Part shown: positions 1-7,107 of the stretch, one piece after another
Layout of the letters: each line of letters begins with the position of its first letter
Numbering within the stretch: the first letter of the stretch is position 1
Source of the DNA: Streptosporangium nondiastaticum
Lineage (GTDB): Bacteria > Actinomycetota > Actinomycetes > Streptomycetales > Streptomycetaceae
Direction of reading: 5' to 3'
DNA length: 36,802 nucleotides
Assembly: GCF_003011965.1 (NCBI RefSeq)
Contig: NZ_PXWG01000062.1
Location: 1 to 36,802 of the forward strand
Notes under the pieces: model-generated
What the model was told of the DNA's origin: nothing
Database searches by the model: none
What the model saw: only the letters and a program-made list of their open reading frames with translations
Translations under genes and position numbers: made by a program

Positions 1-127
1 GAGACGCCCGGGCGTTCCGGCGGGAGGTCAACCGGTGGCTGCGGCTAGCCCAGAAGCAGGGCTGGGACTCGCTCAGCCCGGCCGAGAAGGGCAAGTTGCG
101 CGCTCTGACCGTACCCGCCAGGGTAGT
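1..127 (+). other. Coding-like fragment of an unrelated gene at the left end
   Basis: The third reading frame (from base 3) has strong G/C third-position bias and a protein-like composition rich in Arg, Trp and Lys (for example VNRWLRLAQKQGWDSLSP) until about base 120. The bias then collapses. The following PucR fragment is read in a different frame, so this is not its upstream part. I do not recognise the family. The piece is about 127 bases long, as is the foreign piece at the right end, which suggests an assembly join rather than a gene. A genuine small rearrangement is the alternative. Confidence 0.5.
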
Positions 128-129
128 AG

Positions 130-486
130 GCCTGGCGCGAGGCGCTGGCGGCGGCCCGCGCCGCGGCGGCGGAGCCGCGCCTGGGGCCGGTCGCGGAGTG
201 GGGGGACATCGGCCCGTACCGCGTGCTGGCCGCCCTGCCGGCCGGGGCCGCGGCGGACACCTCGGTGCGCCCCCTGCTGGCCCCGGCCCACGCGGAGCTG
301 GCCCGCACGGCGGAGGTGTTCCTCGACTGCGCGGGCCAGGCGGGCCGCACGGCCGCCGCCCTGGGCATCCACCGGCAGACGCTGTACTACCGCCTGGCGC
401 GCGTGGAGCAGCTCACCGGCCTGGACCTGGACGAGGGCGAGGGCCGGCTGCTGCTCCACATGGCCCTGAAGGCGGCCCGGCTGTGA
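130..486 (+). pseudogene. PucR-family regulator, C-terminal fragment
   Basis: The fragment encodes the end of the central region (AWREALAAARAAA) and the complete C-terminal helix-turn-helix of PucR/CdaR-type regulators. The helix-turn-helix is seen in RTAAALGIHRQTLYYRLARVE, followed by LTGLDL and LLLHMALKAARL, the normal ending of this family in Streptomyces. Two in-frame TAG codons at 124-129 block any upstream extension, and the preceding sequence is coding in another frame. About 118 residues remain of a protein that usually has 400 or more. The gene is probably intact in the genome and is cut here by a chimeric contig end, but true truncation cannot be excluded. The intact protein would be a transcription factor. 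Its targets cannot be read from the fragment. Confidence 0.75.
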
Positions 487-504
487 GGGCCGCACAGGCG
501 GCCC
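487..504 (+). terminator. Hairpin directly after the PucR stop
   Basis: GGGCCGC and GCGGCCC pair perfectly over 7 bp around the loop ACAG, starting at the base after the stop codon. There is no T-run, which is common for Streptomyces terminators. It lies between convergent genes and could serve both. Confidence 0.55.
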
Positions 505-541
505 GCTCGTAGCTGCGGCCGGCCCGCGCCCTCCTCGCCCG

Positions 542-778
542 CTAGACCTCCTCCAGAGTGATGGCCTGCACGGGGCAGGCCCGGACGGCCTCCTTGACCA
601 TCGGCTCGCCCGCACCGTCCTCACGGCCGGGCCGCACCATGCCGAAGCCGTCGTCGTCCTGGTCGAAGACGCTCGGCGCGGTGAGGGCGCACTGCCCCGA
701 GCCGATGCAGACGCCGGAGTCGATGGAGACGCGGTGAGGGCTCATAGCGGGTTCCGTTCTGTCGTCATCGCCGGTCAC
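542..778 (-). CDS. 3Fe-4S ferredoxin, partner of the P450
   Basis: This 78-residue soluble electron carrier has the cysteine spacing C24-x5-C30-x37-C68-P, typical of the single 3Fe-4S cluster ferredoxins encoded beside actinobacterial P450s. The position of a fourth cysteine is taken by Gly/Ser in CIGSGQC. Its ATG overlaps the TGA of the upstream P450 gene as ATGA, so translation is probably coupled and the two proteins made together. The likely role is passing electrons from a ferredoxin reductase, encoded elsewhere, to the P450 haem. A second ATG at codon 12 (MSPHRVS) is a possible alternative start, but the overlap favours the first. Confidence 0.9.
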   Translation of the reverse strand: MTGDDDRTEPAMSPHRVSIDSGVCIGSGQCALTAPSVFDQDDDGFGMVRPGREDGAGEPMVKEAVRACPVQAITLEEV

Positions 779-1989
779 CAGGCGACGGGCAGGGCGTGGA
801 GCCCCTGCAGGGTGTCACCGGGCTTCACGGACACCTCGCCGGGAGCAACGGCGAGGTGCAGGTCCGGGATACGGGTGAAGAGCGTGCCGAGGGCGATCTC
901 CATCTCCGCGCGGGCCAGGTTCTGCCCCAGGCACTGGTGGACGCCGTAGCCGAAGGCGACGTGGTGGCGGGCCGAGCGGCCGACGTCGAGGGCGTCGGGC
1001 CCGGGGTAGGCGGCGGCGTCGCGGTTGACGAGCGAGGTACTGATCACGATCCCGTCGCCCGCGCGCACGGTGTGCCCGGCGATCCCGATGTCCTCCGTGG
1101 CGACCCGCACGAGGCCGTCGGCGATGGACAGGAAGCGCAGCAGCTCCTCCACGGCGGTGGGCATGAGGCCGGGGGCGGCGCGCAGGGCGGCGAGCTGCTC
1201 GGGGTGTTCGAGGAGCGTGTACACGCCGAGCGAGATCATGTTGGACGTGGTCTCGTGGCCGGCGATGAGCAGCAGCAGCGCCATCATGACCAGTTCGTCG
1301 CGGTCGACCTGGCCGTCGCCCAGGCGCTCCGCGATGAGCTCGTCGAGCAGCCCGTCGCCGGGCTCGGTCTCCTTGCGGGCCACGAGGCGGTGGAGGTAGT
1401 CGCGCAGGTCGTCGCGCGCGGCGACGGCCTCCGCGGAGGTCGGTGCGCTCACCAGCCGCCGGGAGCATCCCTCGAAGTAGTCGTGGTCGGCGTACGGGAC
1501 GCCCAGCAGGCTGCAGATCACCATGGACGGCACGGGCAGGGAGTACGCGGAGACGAGTTCGGCGCTGCTGCCCTTGGCGAGCATGGTGTCGATGAGGCCG
1601 TCGACGACGAGCTGGATGCGGGGCCGGAGGGCATTGGCGTGCTTGACGGTGAAGCGCGGGATCAGCATGCGGCGCTGGCGGGCGTGTTCGGGGTCGTCCA
1701 CGCCGAGCAGCGGGACGACCACCGAGGCCTGGTCCTCGGCGCGCGGCGCGAAGACGGGAAAGGCCGGATTCCGGCGGTCGGACGAGACGCGGGGGTCCGT
1801 GAGCAGGGAGCGGGCCTCGGTGTGGCCCGTCACGAGCCACACCACGCGTCCGTCGTACAGCGTGACGTGCGTCAGCGGGCCGCGGGCGGCCAGGTCCTGG
1901 TAGCCCGCGGGCGGCTGGTAGGGGCAGGTGCGGTCGCTGGGGAAGGAGGGAGCCGAGGTGCTGGTGGACTGGGTCCCGGTGTCGGTCAT
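775..1989 (-). CDS. Cytochrome P450, CYP105-like
   Basis: This 404-residue soluble haem monooxygenase has all class signatures: the oxygen-binding I-helix AGHETTS (243-249), the ExxR motif EELLR (281-285) and the haem loop FGYGVHQCLG with ligand Cys353. The N-terminal pattern (FPSDRTCPYQPP, then VTLYDGRVVWLVTGH and RVSSDRRNPAFP) resembles the CYP105 family, which oxidises varied xenobiotics and secondary metabolites in Streptomyces. The substrate cannot be inferred. A strong ribosome site (GGAAGGA) precedes the ATG by about five bases. The ferredoxin gene follows with a 4-base overlap, forming a two-gene operon. No regulator is adjacent in the same orientation. Confidence 0.93.
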   Translation of the reverse strand: MTDTGTQSTSTSAPSFPSDRTCPYQPPAGYQDLAARGPLTHVTLYDGRVVWLVTGHTEARSLLTDPRVSSDRRNPAFPVFAPRAEDQASVVVPLLGVDDPEHARQRRMLIPRFTVKHANALRPRIQLVVDGLIDTMLAKGSSAELVSAYSLPVPSMVICSLLGVPYADHDYFEGCSRRLVSAPTSAEAVAARDDLRDYLHRLVARKETEPGDGLLDELIAERLGDGQVDRDELVMMALLLLIAGHETTSNMISLGVYTLLEHPEQLAALRAAPGLMPTAVEELLRFLSIADGLVRVATEDIGIAGHTVRAGDGIVISTSLVNRDAAAYPGPDALDVGRSARHHVAFGYGVHQCLGQNLARAEMEIALGTLFTRIPDLHLAVAPGEVSVKPGDTLQGLHALPVAW

Positions 1990-2143
1990 ATGCGTCCTTC
2001 CAGGCGTTCGGACTGTTGTCCTCTACATCCGGTTCACCCAGTCCAAGCCCGTTTCACGCTGCGGGCTACGAGCATTCCGGCCATGTTCCGCACAACGCCC
2101 GACAAACGCCCGACATCCGCCGCAACCGGCCCGTGCCCGCACC

Positions 2144-2181
2144 TTTGCCGCGGCTCCCCCGGTTTGCCGCGGCTCCCCCGG
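2144..2181. repeat. Perfect 19-bp tandem duplication
   Basis: TTTGCCGCGGCTCCCCCGG occurs at 2144-2162 and again at 2163-2181 without a gap, one base before the stop codon of the imine-reductase-like gene. The unit holds a short CCGCGG palindrome. No function is evident; it may affect transcript ends. Confidence 0.85.
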
Positions 2182-2182
2182 C

Positions 2183-3058
2183 TCACCCCTCGCGGAACAC
2201 GTCCAGCAGGCGGGTGAAGCTGTCGCCCCCGTACCCGCGCTCCATGCCGCGCCGGAAGACCTCCAGGACGGCGGCGGGCAGGGTGGTGCCGACCCCCGAG
2301 CCCTCGGCCGTATGGAGGACGTGGTCGACGCTCGCGACGCCCATGGCGAGCTTGTCGACGTCGCCCTCGTGGTTGCCGGCGTCGATGCGCGGCGCGTAGA
2401 ACGCGAGGAAGTTCGGCAGCGAGGCCATGGTGGACTGCGCGTACGGCAGGAACTCCTGGGCGGTGATGCCGTTCGCCGCGGCGACGGCGGTGGCGTGCAG
2501 GTAGCTGAGCATCGCGGTCCAGAACATGTCCATCTGGATCTGGTAGTACAGCGCGGCCAGGCCGGGGTCGGTGCCGCGGTAGTCGGCGCCGGTGAGCACC
2601 TTCAGCGCGGCCTCGTGGGCCTCGAAGACCTCCTTGGGGCCGCTGTAGAAGGTGGACGACTCGGGGGACCCGATCCCGGAGGGCGGCGACTGCACCCCGC
2701 CGGTGAGGTGCTCGGCCCCGTGCCCGGCGGCCCAGGCGGCGGCCTCGCGGGCCCGCTCCGGAGTGTCCGAGCTCAGGTTCACCAGGACCCGGCCGCGCAG
2801 GGCGCCCGCGGCGGGCTCCAGGATCGCGTACACCGCGTCGTAATCGGTCAGGCTCAGGATCACCAGCTCGTTGACGGCCAGCGCCTCCTCGACCGTCTCC
2901 GCACGGAGCGCGCCCCGTGCGACGAGGGCGGCGGCCCTGGCCGCGGTGCGGTTCCAGACCGTCACCTCGTAGCCGGCGTCCAGATACGCCCCCGCCATGG
3001 CCTGCCCCATGGGGCCGAGGCCGATGACCGTCACTGCTGCCTTGTTCGCGGAAACCAT
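2183..3058 (-). CDS. Imine-reductase-like NAD(P)-dependent oxidoreductase
   Basis: This 291-residue protein has an N-terminal Rossmann fold (VIGLGPMG at 11-18, NRT at 36-38) as in 6-phosphogluconate and beta-hydroxyacid dehydrogenases. The C-terminal half is helical and matches the imine reductase group (YYQIQMDMFWTAMLSYLHA, EFLPYAQSTMASLPNFL, GVASVDHV). Imine reductases reduce cyclic imines with NADPH; their natural substrates are mostly unknown. Tyr171/Tyr172 and Asp177 lie near where the family's proton donor sits, but stereoselectivity cannot be told. The ATG at 3058 has AGGGG upstream; a start at 3106 would run through the operator and is unlikely. The gene is divergent from a TetR gene, with one operator copy just upstream of its ribosome site. 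Confidence 0.85.
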   Translation of the reverse strand: MVSANKAAVTVIGLGPMGQAMAGAYLDAGYEVTVWNRTAARAAALVARGALRAETVEEALAVNELVILSLTDYDAVYAILEPAAGALRGRVLVNLSSDTPERAREAAAWAAGHGAEHLTGGVQSPPSGIGSPESSTFYSGPKEVFEAHEAALKVLTGADYRGTDPGLAALYYQIQMDMFWTAMLSYLHATAVAAANGITAQEFLPYAQSTMASLPNFLAFYAPRIDAGNHEGDVDKLAMGVASVDHVLHTAEGSGVGTTLPAAVLEVFRRGMERGYGGDSFTRLLDVFREG

Positions 3059-3071
3059 GAATCCACACCCC

Positions 3072-3135
3072 TCTAGAACGAACGCTCTATCTAGCGACGG
3101 GAACAACGTAGCACGCTTCTAGAACGAACGCTCTA
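3072..3135. promoter_or_regulatory. Twin operator sites between the divergent oxidoreductase and tetR genes
   Basis: The 18-mer TCTAGAACGAACGCTCTA occurs identically at 3072-3089 and 3118-3135, 46 bp apart. Each copy contains the imperfect palindrome TAGA-n-CG-nn-CG-n-TCTA, which fits a TetR dimer site. The right copy ends three bases before a -10-like TATATT (3138-3143) of the tetR gene. The left copy overlaps a -10-like TAGATA (3093-3088, minus strand) of the oxidoreductase gene. Binding at both would repress both genes. That the adjacent TetR protein binds here is inferred from position. Confidence 0.75.
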
Positions 3136-3152
3136 CCTATATTCTCGGGAAG

Positions 3153-3815
3153 GTGAAGACCACCTCGGAGCAGAGCACCCCGGAGCAGACCGCCTCGGAG
3201 CAGACCGCCTCCCGGCAGCACGACGGAGCGGCCGCGGACCCCGGCGCCGGCCTCGGCACGCGCGAGCGGATCGTCCGCGCGACCGCACGACTGATGCAGC
3301 GTCAGGGCTATGAGGGCACGGGGATCAAGCAGATCTCCAAGGAGGCGGAGGCGACGCTCGGGTCGGTCTACCACTTCTTCCCGGGCGGCAAGCAGGAGCT
3401 GGCCGCCGAGGCGATCCGGCACGGCGACCGGGAGTTCGCCGAGATGCTGCGCCGGGCGCTGGAGGGCCGGCCGGACCCGGCCGAGGCGGTGCTCGCCGTC
3501 GCGCAGGACGTGGCCGCCGAACTCCGCGCTTCCGACTGGCTGGACGGCTGTCCCGTCACGGCCACGTCGCTGGGGACCGCCGCCCACGCCCCCGGCATCC
3601 AGCGCGCGGCGGAGGAGGCGTTCGAGCGCTGGCGGGGCCTCGTGCGCGACAAGCTCCTCGCCTGCGGCTTCGGCGCGCAGGACGCCCGGGAGCTCGCGCA
3701 CACGGTGATCAACACTCTGGAGGGCGCCGAGTTCACGGCCCAGGTCGCCCGGGACGAGGAGCCCCTGCTGATCGCGGGGCGCCACCTGGCGCGCCTGATC
3801 GACTCCTACCGCTGA
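3153..3815 (+). CDS. TetR-family regulator, YxaF/LmrA-like C-terminus
   Basis: This 220-residue repressor-type protein has a helix-turn-helix at about residues 35-80 (RERIVRATARLMQRQGYEG, QISKEAEATLGSVYHFFP). Its ligand domain carries the GCPVTATSLGTAAHA segment seen in LmrA/YxaF-type TetR proteins. The first ~30 residues are a low-complexity Ser/Glu/Gln/Thr tail. The GTG at 3153 is 9 bases after a -10-like TATATT and has GGGAAG immediately before it, too close for normal ribosome spacing, so the mRNA may be almost leaderless. No better start exists before the DNA-binding domain. It probably represses itself and the divergent oxidoreductase through the twin sites, with an imine, amine or similar ligand as inducer; the ligand is a guess. 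Confidence 0.88.
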   Translation: MKTTSEQSTPEQTASEQTASRQHDGAAADPGAGLGTRERIVRATARLMQRQGYEGTGIKQISKEAEATLGSVYHFFPGGKQELAAEAIRHGDREFAEMLRRALEGRPDPAEAVLAVAQDVAAELRASDWLDGCPVTATSLGTAAHAPGIQRAAEEAFERWRGLVRDKLLACGFGAQDARELAHTVINTLEGAEFTAQVARDEEPLLIAGRHLARLIDSYR

Positions 3816-3849
3816 GCCCGGCGCGCGGCGGGCCCAGCGGCACGCTCCG

Positions 3850-4455
3850 TCAGCGGCCCGCCTCCCCCGGCGCGTTCAGCACCGTGCCCGCGAGCGCCCG
3901 CCGGGCGCCCTCGACGATCTCCTTGCCGGTGGGCGCCGCCGCGGGGTCGATGAGCCACTGCGTCAACAGCCCGATGAACAGGGCGTGGTAGAAGGCGCCC
4001 ACCGTACGGGTCGCCTCCGGGCCGACCTCACTGTCGTCGACGCCCTCGAAGAGCGCCACCATGCCCTCGCGCCCGCCGGGCTGCACCGCGGCGAACTTCT
4101 CCCTGAGCTCGGGGTTCTTCACCAGCTGACCGATGATCTCCAGCTGCGCCGACCAGAACGCGCGGTCGTTCGCGAAGCCCGCGGTCACCCGGTCCAGCGT
4201 GGCGGCGAGGCGGTCCTCGCGCGGCGCGTCCGGATCCACGGCGGAGGCGATGACGGGCGCCGCCCCGTCGGCCCACTCCACGGTCAGCTGGATGAACGCC
4301 TCCATCATCAGCGCCTCCTTCGACCCGTAGTGGTAGCCGATGGAGGCGAGGTTGGCCCCCGAGGCGGCCACGATGTCGCGCGCCGTGGTGCGCGTCCAGC
4401 CCTTGTCGAGCAGGCAGCGCTTGGCGCCTTCGAGCAGATCTTCGCGATGTCCCAT
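3850..4455 (-). CDS. TetR-family regulator divergent from the MFS exporter
   Basis: This 201-residue protein has a typical N-terminal TetR helix-turn-helix at residues 5-50 (REDLLEGAKRCLLDKGWTRTTARDIVAASGANLASIGYHYGSKEAL) and an all-helical C-terminal ligand domain. Its ATG faces the exporter gene across 136 bp filled with 13-bp repeats, the usual arrangement for a local repressor of a drug efflux pump. I infer that it binds the repeats, represses the exporter and perhaps itself, and is released by an exported compound. Its 3' end converges on the other tetR gene with 34 bp between. Confidence 0.9.
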   Translation of the reverse strand: MGHREDLLEGAKRCLLDKGWTRTTARDIVAASGANLASIGYHYGSKEALMMEAFIQLTVEWADGAAPVIASAVDPDAPREDRLAATLDRVTAGFANDRAFWSAQLEIIGQLVKNPELREKFAAVQPGGREGMVALFEGVDDSEVGPEATRTVGAFYHALFIGLLTQWLIDPAAAPTGKEIVEGARRALAGTVLNAPGEAGR

Positions 4456-4475
4456 GAGGGCAGCGTAGCCGTAGC

Positions 4476-4580
4476 CATACGTACGTCCTAGACACCCGTC
4501 TCATACACCCGTCCAACAAAAGCGGACCCTATACAAGCGTTCTATACGACCGTCATAGACAAGCGTTTAAGACGTGCGTA
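4476..4580. promoter_or_regulatory. Array of 12-bp operator-like units on a 13-bp period
   Basis: Units fitting YAKACRNSCGTY start at 4476 (CATACGTACGTC), 4489 (TAGACACCCGTC), 4502 (CATACACCCGTC), 4530 (TATACAAGCGTT), 4543 (TATACGACCGTC), 4556 (TAGACAAGCGTT) and 4569 (AAGACGTGCGTA, weaker at its ends). A decayed copy is at 4515 (AACAAAAGCGGA). Neighbours are 13 bp apart, except for a 15-bp step after the decayed copy. Each unit is itself an imperfect palindrome of the form AC-nnn-CGT. The array fills most of the space between the tetR and MFS starts and covers the MFS promoter. It is probably a multi-site operator for the TetR protein. Confidence 0.8.
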
Positions 4581-4584
4581 TAGT
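4556..4584 (+). promoter_or_regulatory. Promoter of the MFS gene, probably leaderless
   Basis: TAGACA (4556-4561) and TATAGT (4579-4584) are separated by exactly 17 bp and resemble the housekeeping sigma consensus. Transcription would begin at about 4591, at the ATG (4592). The -35 element is the first half of a 13-bp repeat unit, so repressor binding would block polymerase. Confidence 0.65.
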
Positions 4585-4591
4585 CCCGCCC

Positions 4592-6115
4592 ATGACAACC
4601 CCTCCGGCGGCTCCGCCCACCACCCGCAACCTCGCAGGACGCAAGGAATGGACGGCCTTCGTCGTCCTCCTGCTGCCCCTCCTCCTGGTCTCGATGGACG
4701 TCTCCGTCCTCTTCTTCGCCATGCCGGCCATCAGCCGGGACCTGGAGCCGACCGGCACCCAGCAGCTGTGGATCTTCGACAGCTACGCCTTCGCCCTCGC
4801 CGGACTGCTGATCACGATGGGGTCGCTGGGCGACCGGATCGGCCGCCGCAAGCTGCTGCTGGCCGGGGCGCTCGCCTTCGGCGCCGCGTCGGTCGCCGCC
4901 GCGTACGCACAGAGCGCGGAGATGCTGATAGCCGCGCGCGCCGTGCTGGGTCTGGGCGGGGCCACCCTGATGCCCTCGACCATGGCGCTGGTGCGCAACC
5001 TGTTCCACGACGAGCAGCAGCGCAGCAAGGCCGTCGGCATCTGGTCCGGGGCGATGGCGGGCGGCATCGCGCTCGGCTCGGTCCTCGGCGGGCTGCTGCT
5101 GGACCACTTCTGGTGGGGCTCGGCGTTCCTCGTCAACGTGCCCGCGATGGTGCTGCTGCTGGTGCTCGTGCCGCTGCTCGTCCCGGAGTTCAAGGACCCC
5201 GCCCCGGGCCGCTTCGACTTCCTGAGCGTGCCGCTGTCCATGGGTTCCGTCGTCCCGGTCATCTACGGGATCAAGGAGATCGCGGCCGACGGGTTCGCGC
5301 TCGTCCCCGCCTCGTGCGTGGCCGCGGGCCTGCTCCTCGGCGTCGCGTTCGTCCGGCGCCAGCGCAGCCGCGGCGACGCGATGATCAGCCGTGAGCTGTT
5401 CCGGCACCGCGTGTTCGGGGTGGGCGTCGGCATCAACACCCTCGCCACGTTCGGCATGATGGGCTCCGCCTACTTCAGCACGCAGTACCTGCAGTCCGTG
5501 CTCGGCAAGGGCCCGCTGGAGGCGGCGCTGTGGGGCGCGATCCCCTCGGTCGCGGTCGGCTGCGTCGCGCCGCTCGCGGCCATGGCCGGGCAGAAGTTTC
5601 CCAAGGCCCGCGTCATGGCCGCCGGTTTCGTCGTCGCGGCCGCCGGCTACGGGCTGCTCACCTGCGCCGGCACCCGCTCCCTGGCCCTGACGCTGACCGG
5701 ATCGGCGGTCATCGCCTGCGGCATCGTCGCGGTCATGGCCCTCGTCTCCGACATGGCGCTCGGCGCCACCCCGCCCGAGAAGGCCGGCAGCGCGGCCTCC
5801 GTGCTGGAGACCGGCCAGGAGCTCGGCGGCGCGCTGGGCATGGCGCTGTTCGGCAGCGTGGGCATCGCCGTCTACCGCCGCGACATGGCCGGCGAGCTCC
5901 CCGCGGACCTGCCGCACGGGGCGCTGGACGCGGCCCGCGAGACGCTCGGCGGTGCGGCGGCGGTCGCGGGGCAGCTGCCGGGGCGGGTGGGCGAGGCGGT
6001 CCTCACCGCCTCCCGCGAGGCCTTCACGCACGGCATGAACGTCGCCGCGGTCGGCGGTGCGGTTGCGCTGCTGCTGTCCGCGGTGATCACCGTGACGGCG
6101 CTGCGGCGGCGGTGA
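4592..6115 (+). CDS. MFS multidrug exporter, DHA2 (14-TM) type
   Basis: This 507-residue polytopic membrane protein has the drug/proton antiporter motif A (GSLGDRIGRRKLLL, about residues 77-90) and the antiporter motif C region (GIWSGAMAGGIALGSVLGG, about 150-168). Length and hydrophobic pattern fit 14 transmembrane segments, as in QacA/SmvA-like pumps. Asp35 in the first membrane segment (LLLVSMDVSVLFFAMPAI) is the conserved acidic position of this group. The ATG at 4592 is preferred over an in-frame GTG at 4574, because the -10 element lies between them and the ATG coincides with the predicted transcript start. The gene is paired with the divergent tetR. Its substrate is unknown; cationic or amphipathic drugs are the usual cargo. 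Confidence 0.92.
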   Translation: MTTPPAAPPTTRNLAGRKEWTAFVVLLLPLLLVSMDVSVLFFAMPAISRDLEPTGTQQLWIFDSYAFALAGLLITMGSLGDRIGRRKLLLAGALAFGAASVAAAYAQSAEMLIAARAVLGLGGATLMPSTMALVRNLFHDEQQRSKAVGIWSGAMAGGIALGSVLGGLLLDHFWWGSAFLVNVPAMVLLLVLVPLLVPEFKDPAPGRFDFLSVPLSMGSVVPVIYGIKEIAADGFALVPASCVAAGLLLGVAFVRRQRSRGDAMISRELFRHRVFGVGVGINTLATFGMMGSAYFSTQYLQSVLGKGPLEAALWGAIPSVAVGCVAPLAAMAGQKFPKARVMAAGFVVAAAGYGLLTCAGTRSLALTLTGSAVIACGIVAVMALVSDMALGATPPEKAGSAASVLETGQELGGALGMALFGSVGIAVYRRDMAGELPADLPHGALDAARETLGGAAAVAGQLPGRVGEAVLTASREAFTHGMNVAAVGGAVALLLSAVITVTALRRR

Positions 6116-6124
6116 CCCCACGCC

Positions 6125-6168
6125 CCGGCGGTGCCGGACCCGGCCCCGGGTACGTACGGCACCGCCGG
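6125..6168. terminator. Hairpin between convergent MFS and GntR/TetR genes
   Basis: CCGGCGGTGCCG (6125-6136) and CGGCACCGCCGG (6157-6168) form a perfect 12-bp stem with a 20-base loop, 9 bases after the MFS stop. It sits between converging genes and is probably bidirectional. The same 12-mer occurs four times in the 27.1-27.5 kb gene-free region. Confidence 0.6.
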
Positions 6169-6202
6169 ACTCCGCCGTGGTGGCTGATCGCCGCTGCGGC
6201 GG
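6161..6202. repeat. Dispersed GC-rich repeat, single copy
   Basis: This segment (CCGCCGGA...GTGGCTGATCGCCGCTGCGGCGG) closely matches the three 45-bp repeats at 18326-18575, sharing the core GTGGCTnnnCGCCGnTGCGGCGG. It contains the self-complementary CGCCGnTGCGGCG. It lies in the 146-bp gap between convergent genes. The family looks like an intergenic, transcribable hairpin element. Confidence 0.6.
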
Positions 6203-6261
6203 ATTCATGGGGGCGACGCACCCACACCCCTCGGCGGCGGGGGCCGGAAGCCGAGCGCCCT

Positions 6262-7068
6262 CTACGTGCCGCCGGTGTGCTGTTCCACGTACACGGCCAG
6301 GCCGTCCAGGAGGCGGGCCAGGCCGAAGGCGAAGGCCGCGTCGAGGGCGGCGGCATCGGGCCCGTCCGCCAGGCTGACGGCCATGCCGCGCACGTAGCCG
6401 GTGACCGCCGCCGCGGTGCGGGCCACCGCGGCGGGCTCCAGGCCCCGGCGGAGCGCCGGTGCCATGGCCCATTCCATGAGGCCGGCGGCGGCCGGGGGAA
6501 GCCCGGCCCCGGCCAGCCAGGGGTGGCGCCGGTAGCGGGCCCACTGGTGGCGGGCCGCCGCCTCCAGGCGGCCGCGCCAGCCGGCCGGGGCACGGCCGGT
6601 GAGGCCGCACTCGGCGAAGGCGGCGTCCGCCATCAGGGCGACGAGCTCGCCCTTGCCCGGCACGTGCCGGTACAACGCCATCGGGGGGACGCCGAGTTCG
6701 GCGGCGAGGGCGCGCATGGACAGCGCCGCCGCCCCGTGGACGTCCGCCAGCGCGACGGCGGTCCGCACGATGTGGTCGCGGGTGAGCGTGCGCGGCGCGC
6801 CGTCCGGGCGACCGGGCGGCGGCCCCGCGGCGGTCCCGACGACGGTGCCGACGCCCGGCACGGCGTGCACGAGGCCCTCGGCACGGAGCACCGACAGCAC
6901 CTTGCCGGCCGTGGCCGTGGCGATGCCCCACTCCTGCGCGATCTGCCGGACGGAGGGGACCTTCTCGCCCGCGCGGATCTCGCCGGAGGCGATGCGGGCA
7001 CGGAGTTCGGCGGCGATCCGGAGGTACGGGGCGGGCGCCGGAGCCGCGGGCTGTTCCAGTACACCCAT
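6262..7068 (-). CDS. Dual-domain regulator: GntR winged helix fused to TetR
   Basis: This 268-residue protein has a GntR-type winged helix at about residues 14-75 (AAELRARIASGEIRAGEKVPSVRQIAQEWGIATATAGKVLSVLRAEGLV, GVGTVVG). It is followed by a complete TetR helix-turn-helix at about 92-140 (DHIVRTAVALADVHGAAALSMRALAAELGVPPMALYRHV) and a TetR-type ligand domain. Two DNA-binding domains in one chain could bridge two sites or give a longer target. The ATG at 7068 starts just before the winged helix; farther-upstream in-frame codons run into a 12-bp tandem repeat and are unlikely to be used. No clear Shine-Dalgarno precedes the ATG. Its target genes are not evident; the MFS gene is convergent, so they do not share a promoter. 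Confidence 0.87.
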   Translation of the reverse strand: MGVLEQPAAPAPAPYLRIAAELRARIASGEIRAGEKVPSVRQIAQEWGIATATAGKVLSVLRAEGLVHAVPGVGTVVGTAAGPPPGRPDGAPRTLTRDHIVRTAVALADVHGAAALSMRALAAELGVPPMALYRHVPGKGELVALMADAAFAECGLTGRAPAGWRGRLEAAARHQWARYRRHPWLAGAGLPPAAAGLMEWAMAPALRRGLEPAAVARTAAAVTGYVRGMAVSLADGPDAAALDAAFAFGLARLLDGLAVYVEQHTGGT

Positions 7069-7107
7069 AGCCGGAAGGTTAGGAGCGCTACGGGGCGCGG
7101 CGGAAGC

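Noticed and set aside
35..469. 144-codon plus-strand frame at the left end
   Set aside because: Arg/Pro/Ala/Trp-rich shadow; the coding bias is in frame 3 before and frame 1 after the junction.
796..2217. Long plus-strand reading frame of 473 codons opposite the P450
   Set aside because: Antisense to a clear P450 with all motifs. Composition is the Gly/Val/Asp/His-rich pattern of a shadow frame in GC-rich DNA.
4574..4591. GTG at 4574 as start of the MFS gene
   Set aside because: The -10 element TATAGT lies downstream of it, so the codon would not be in the transcript from that promoter.
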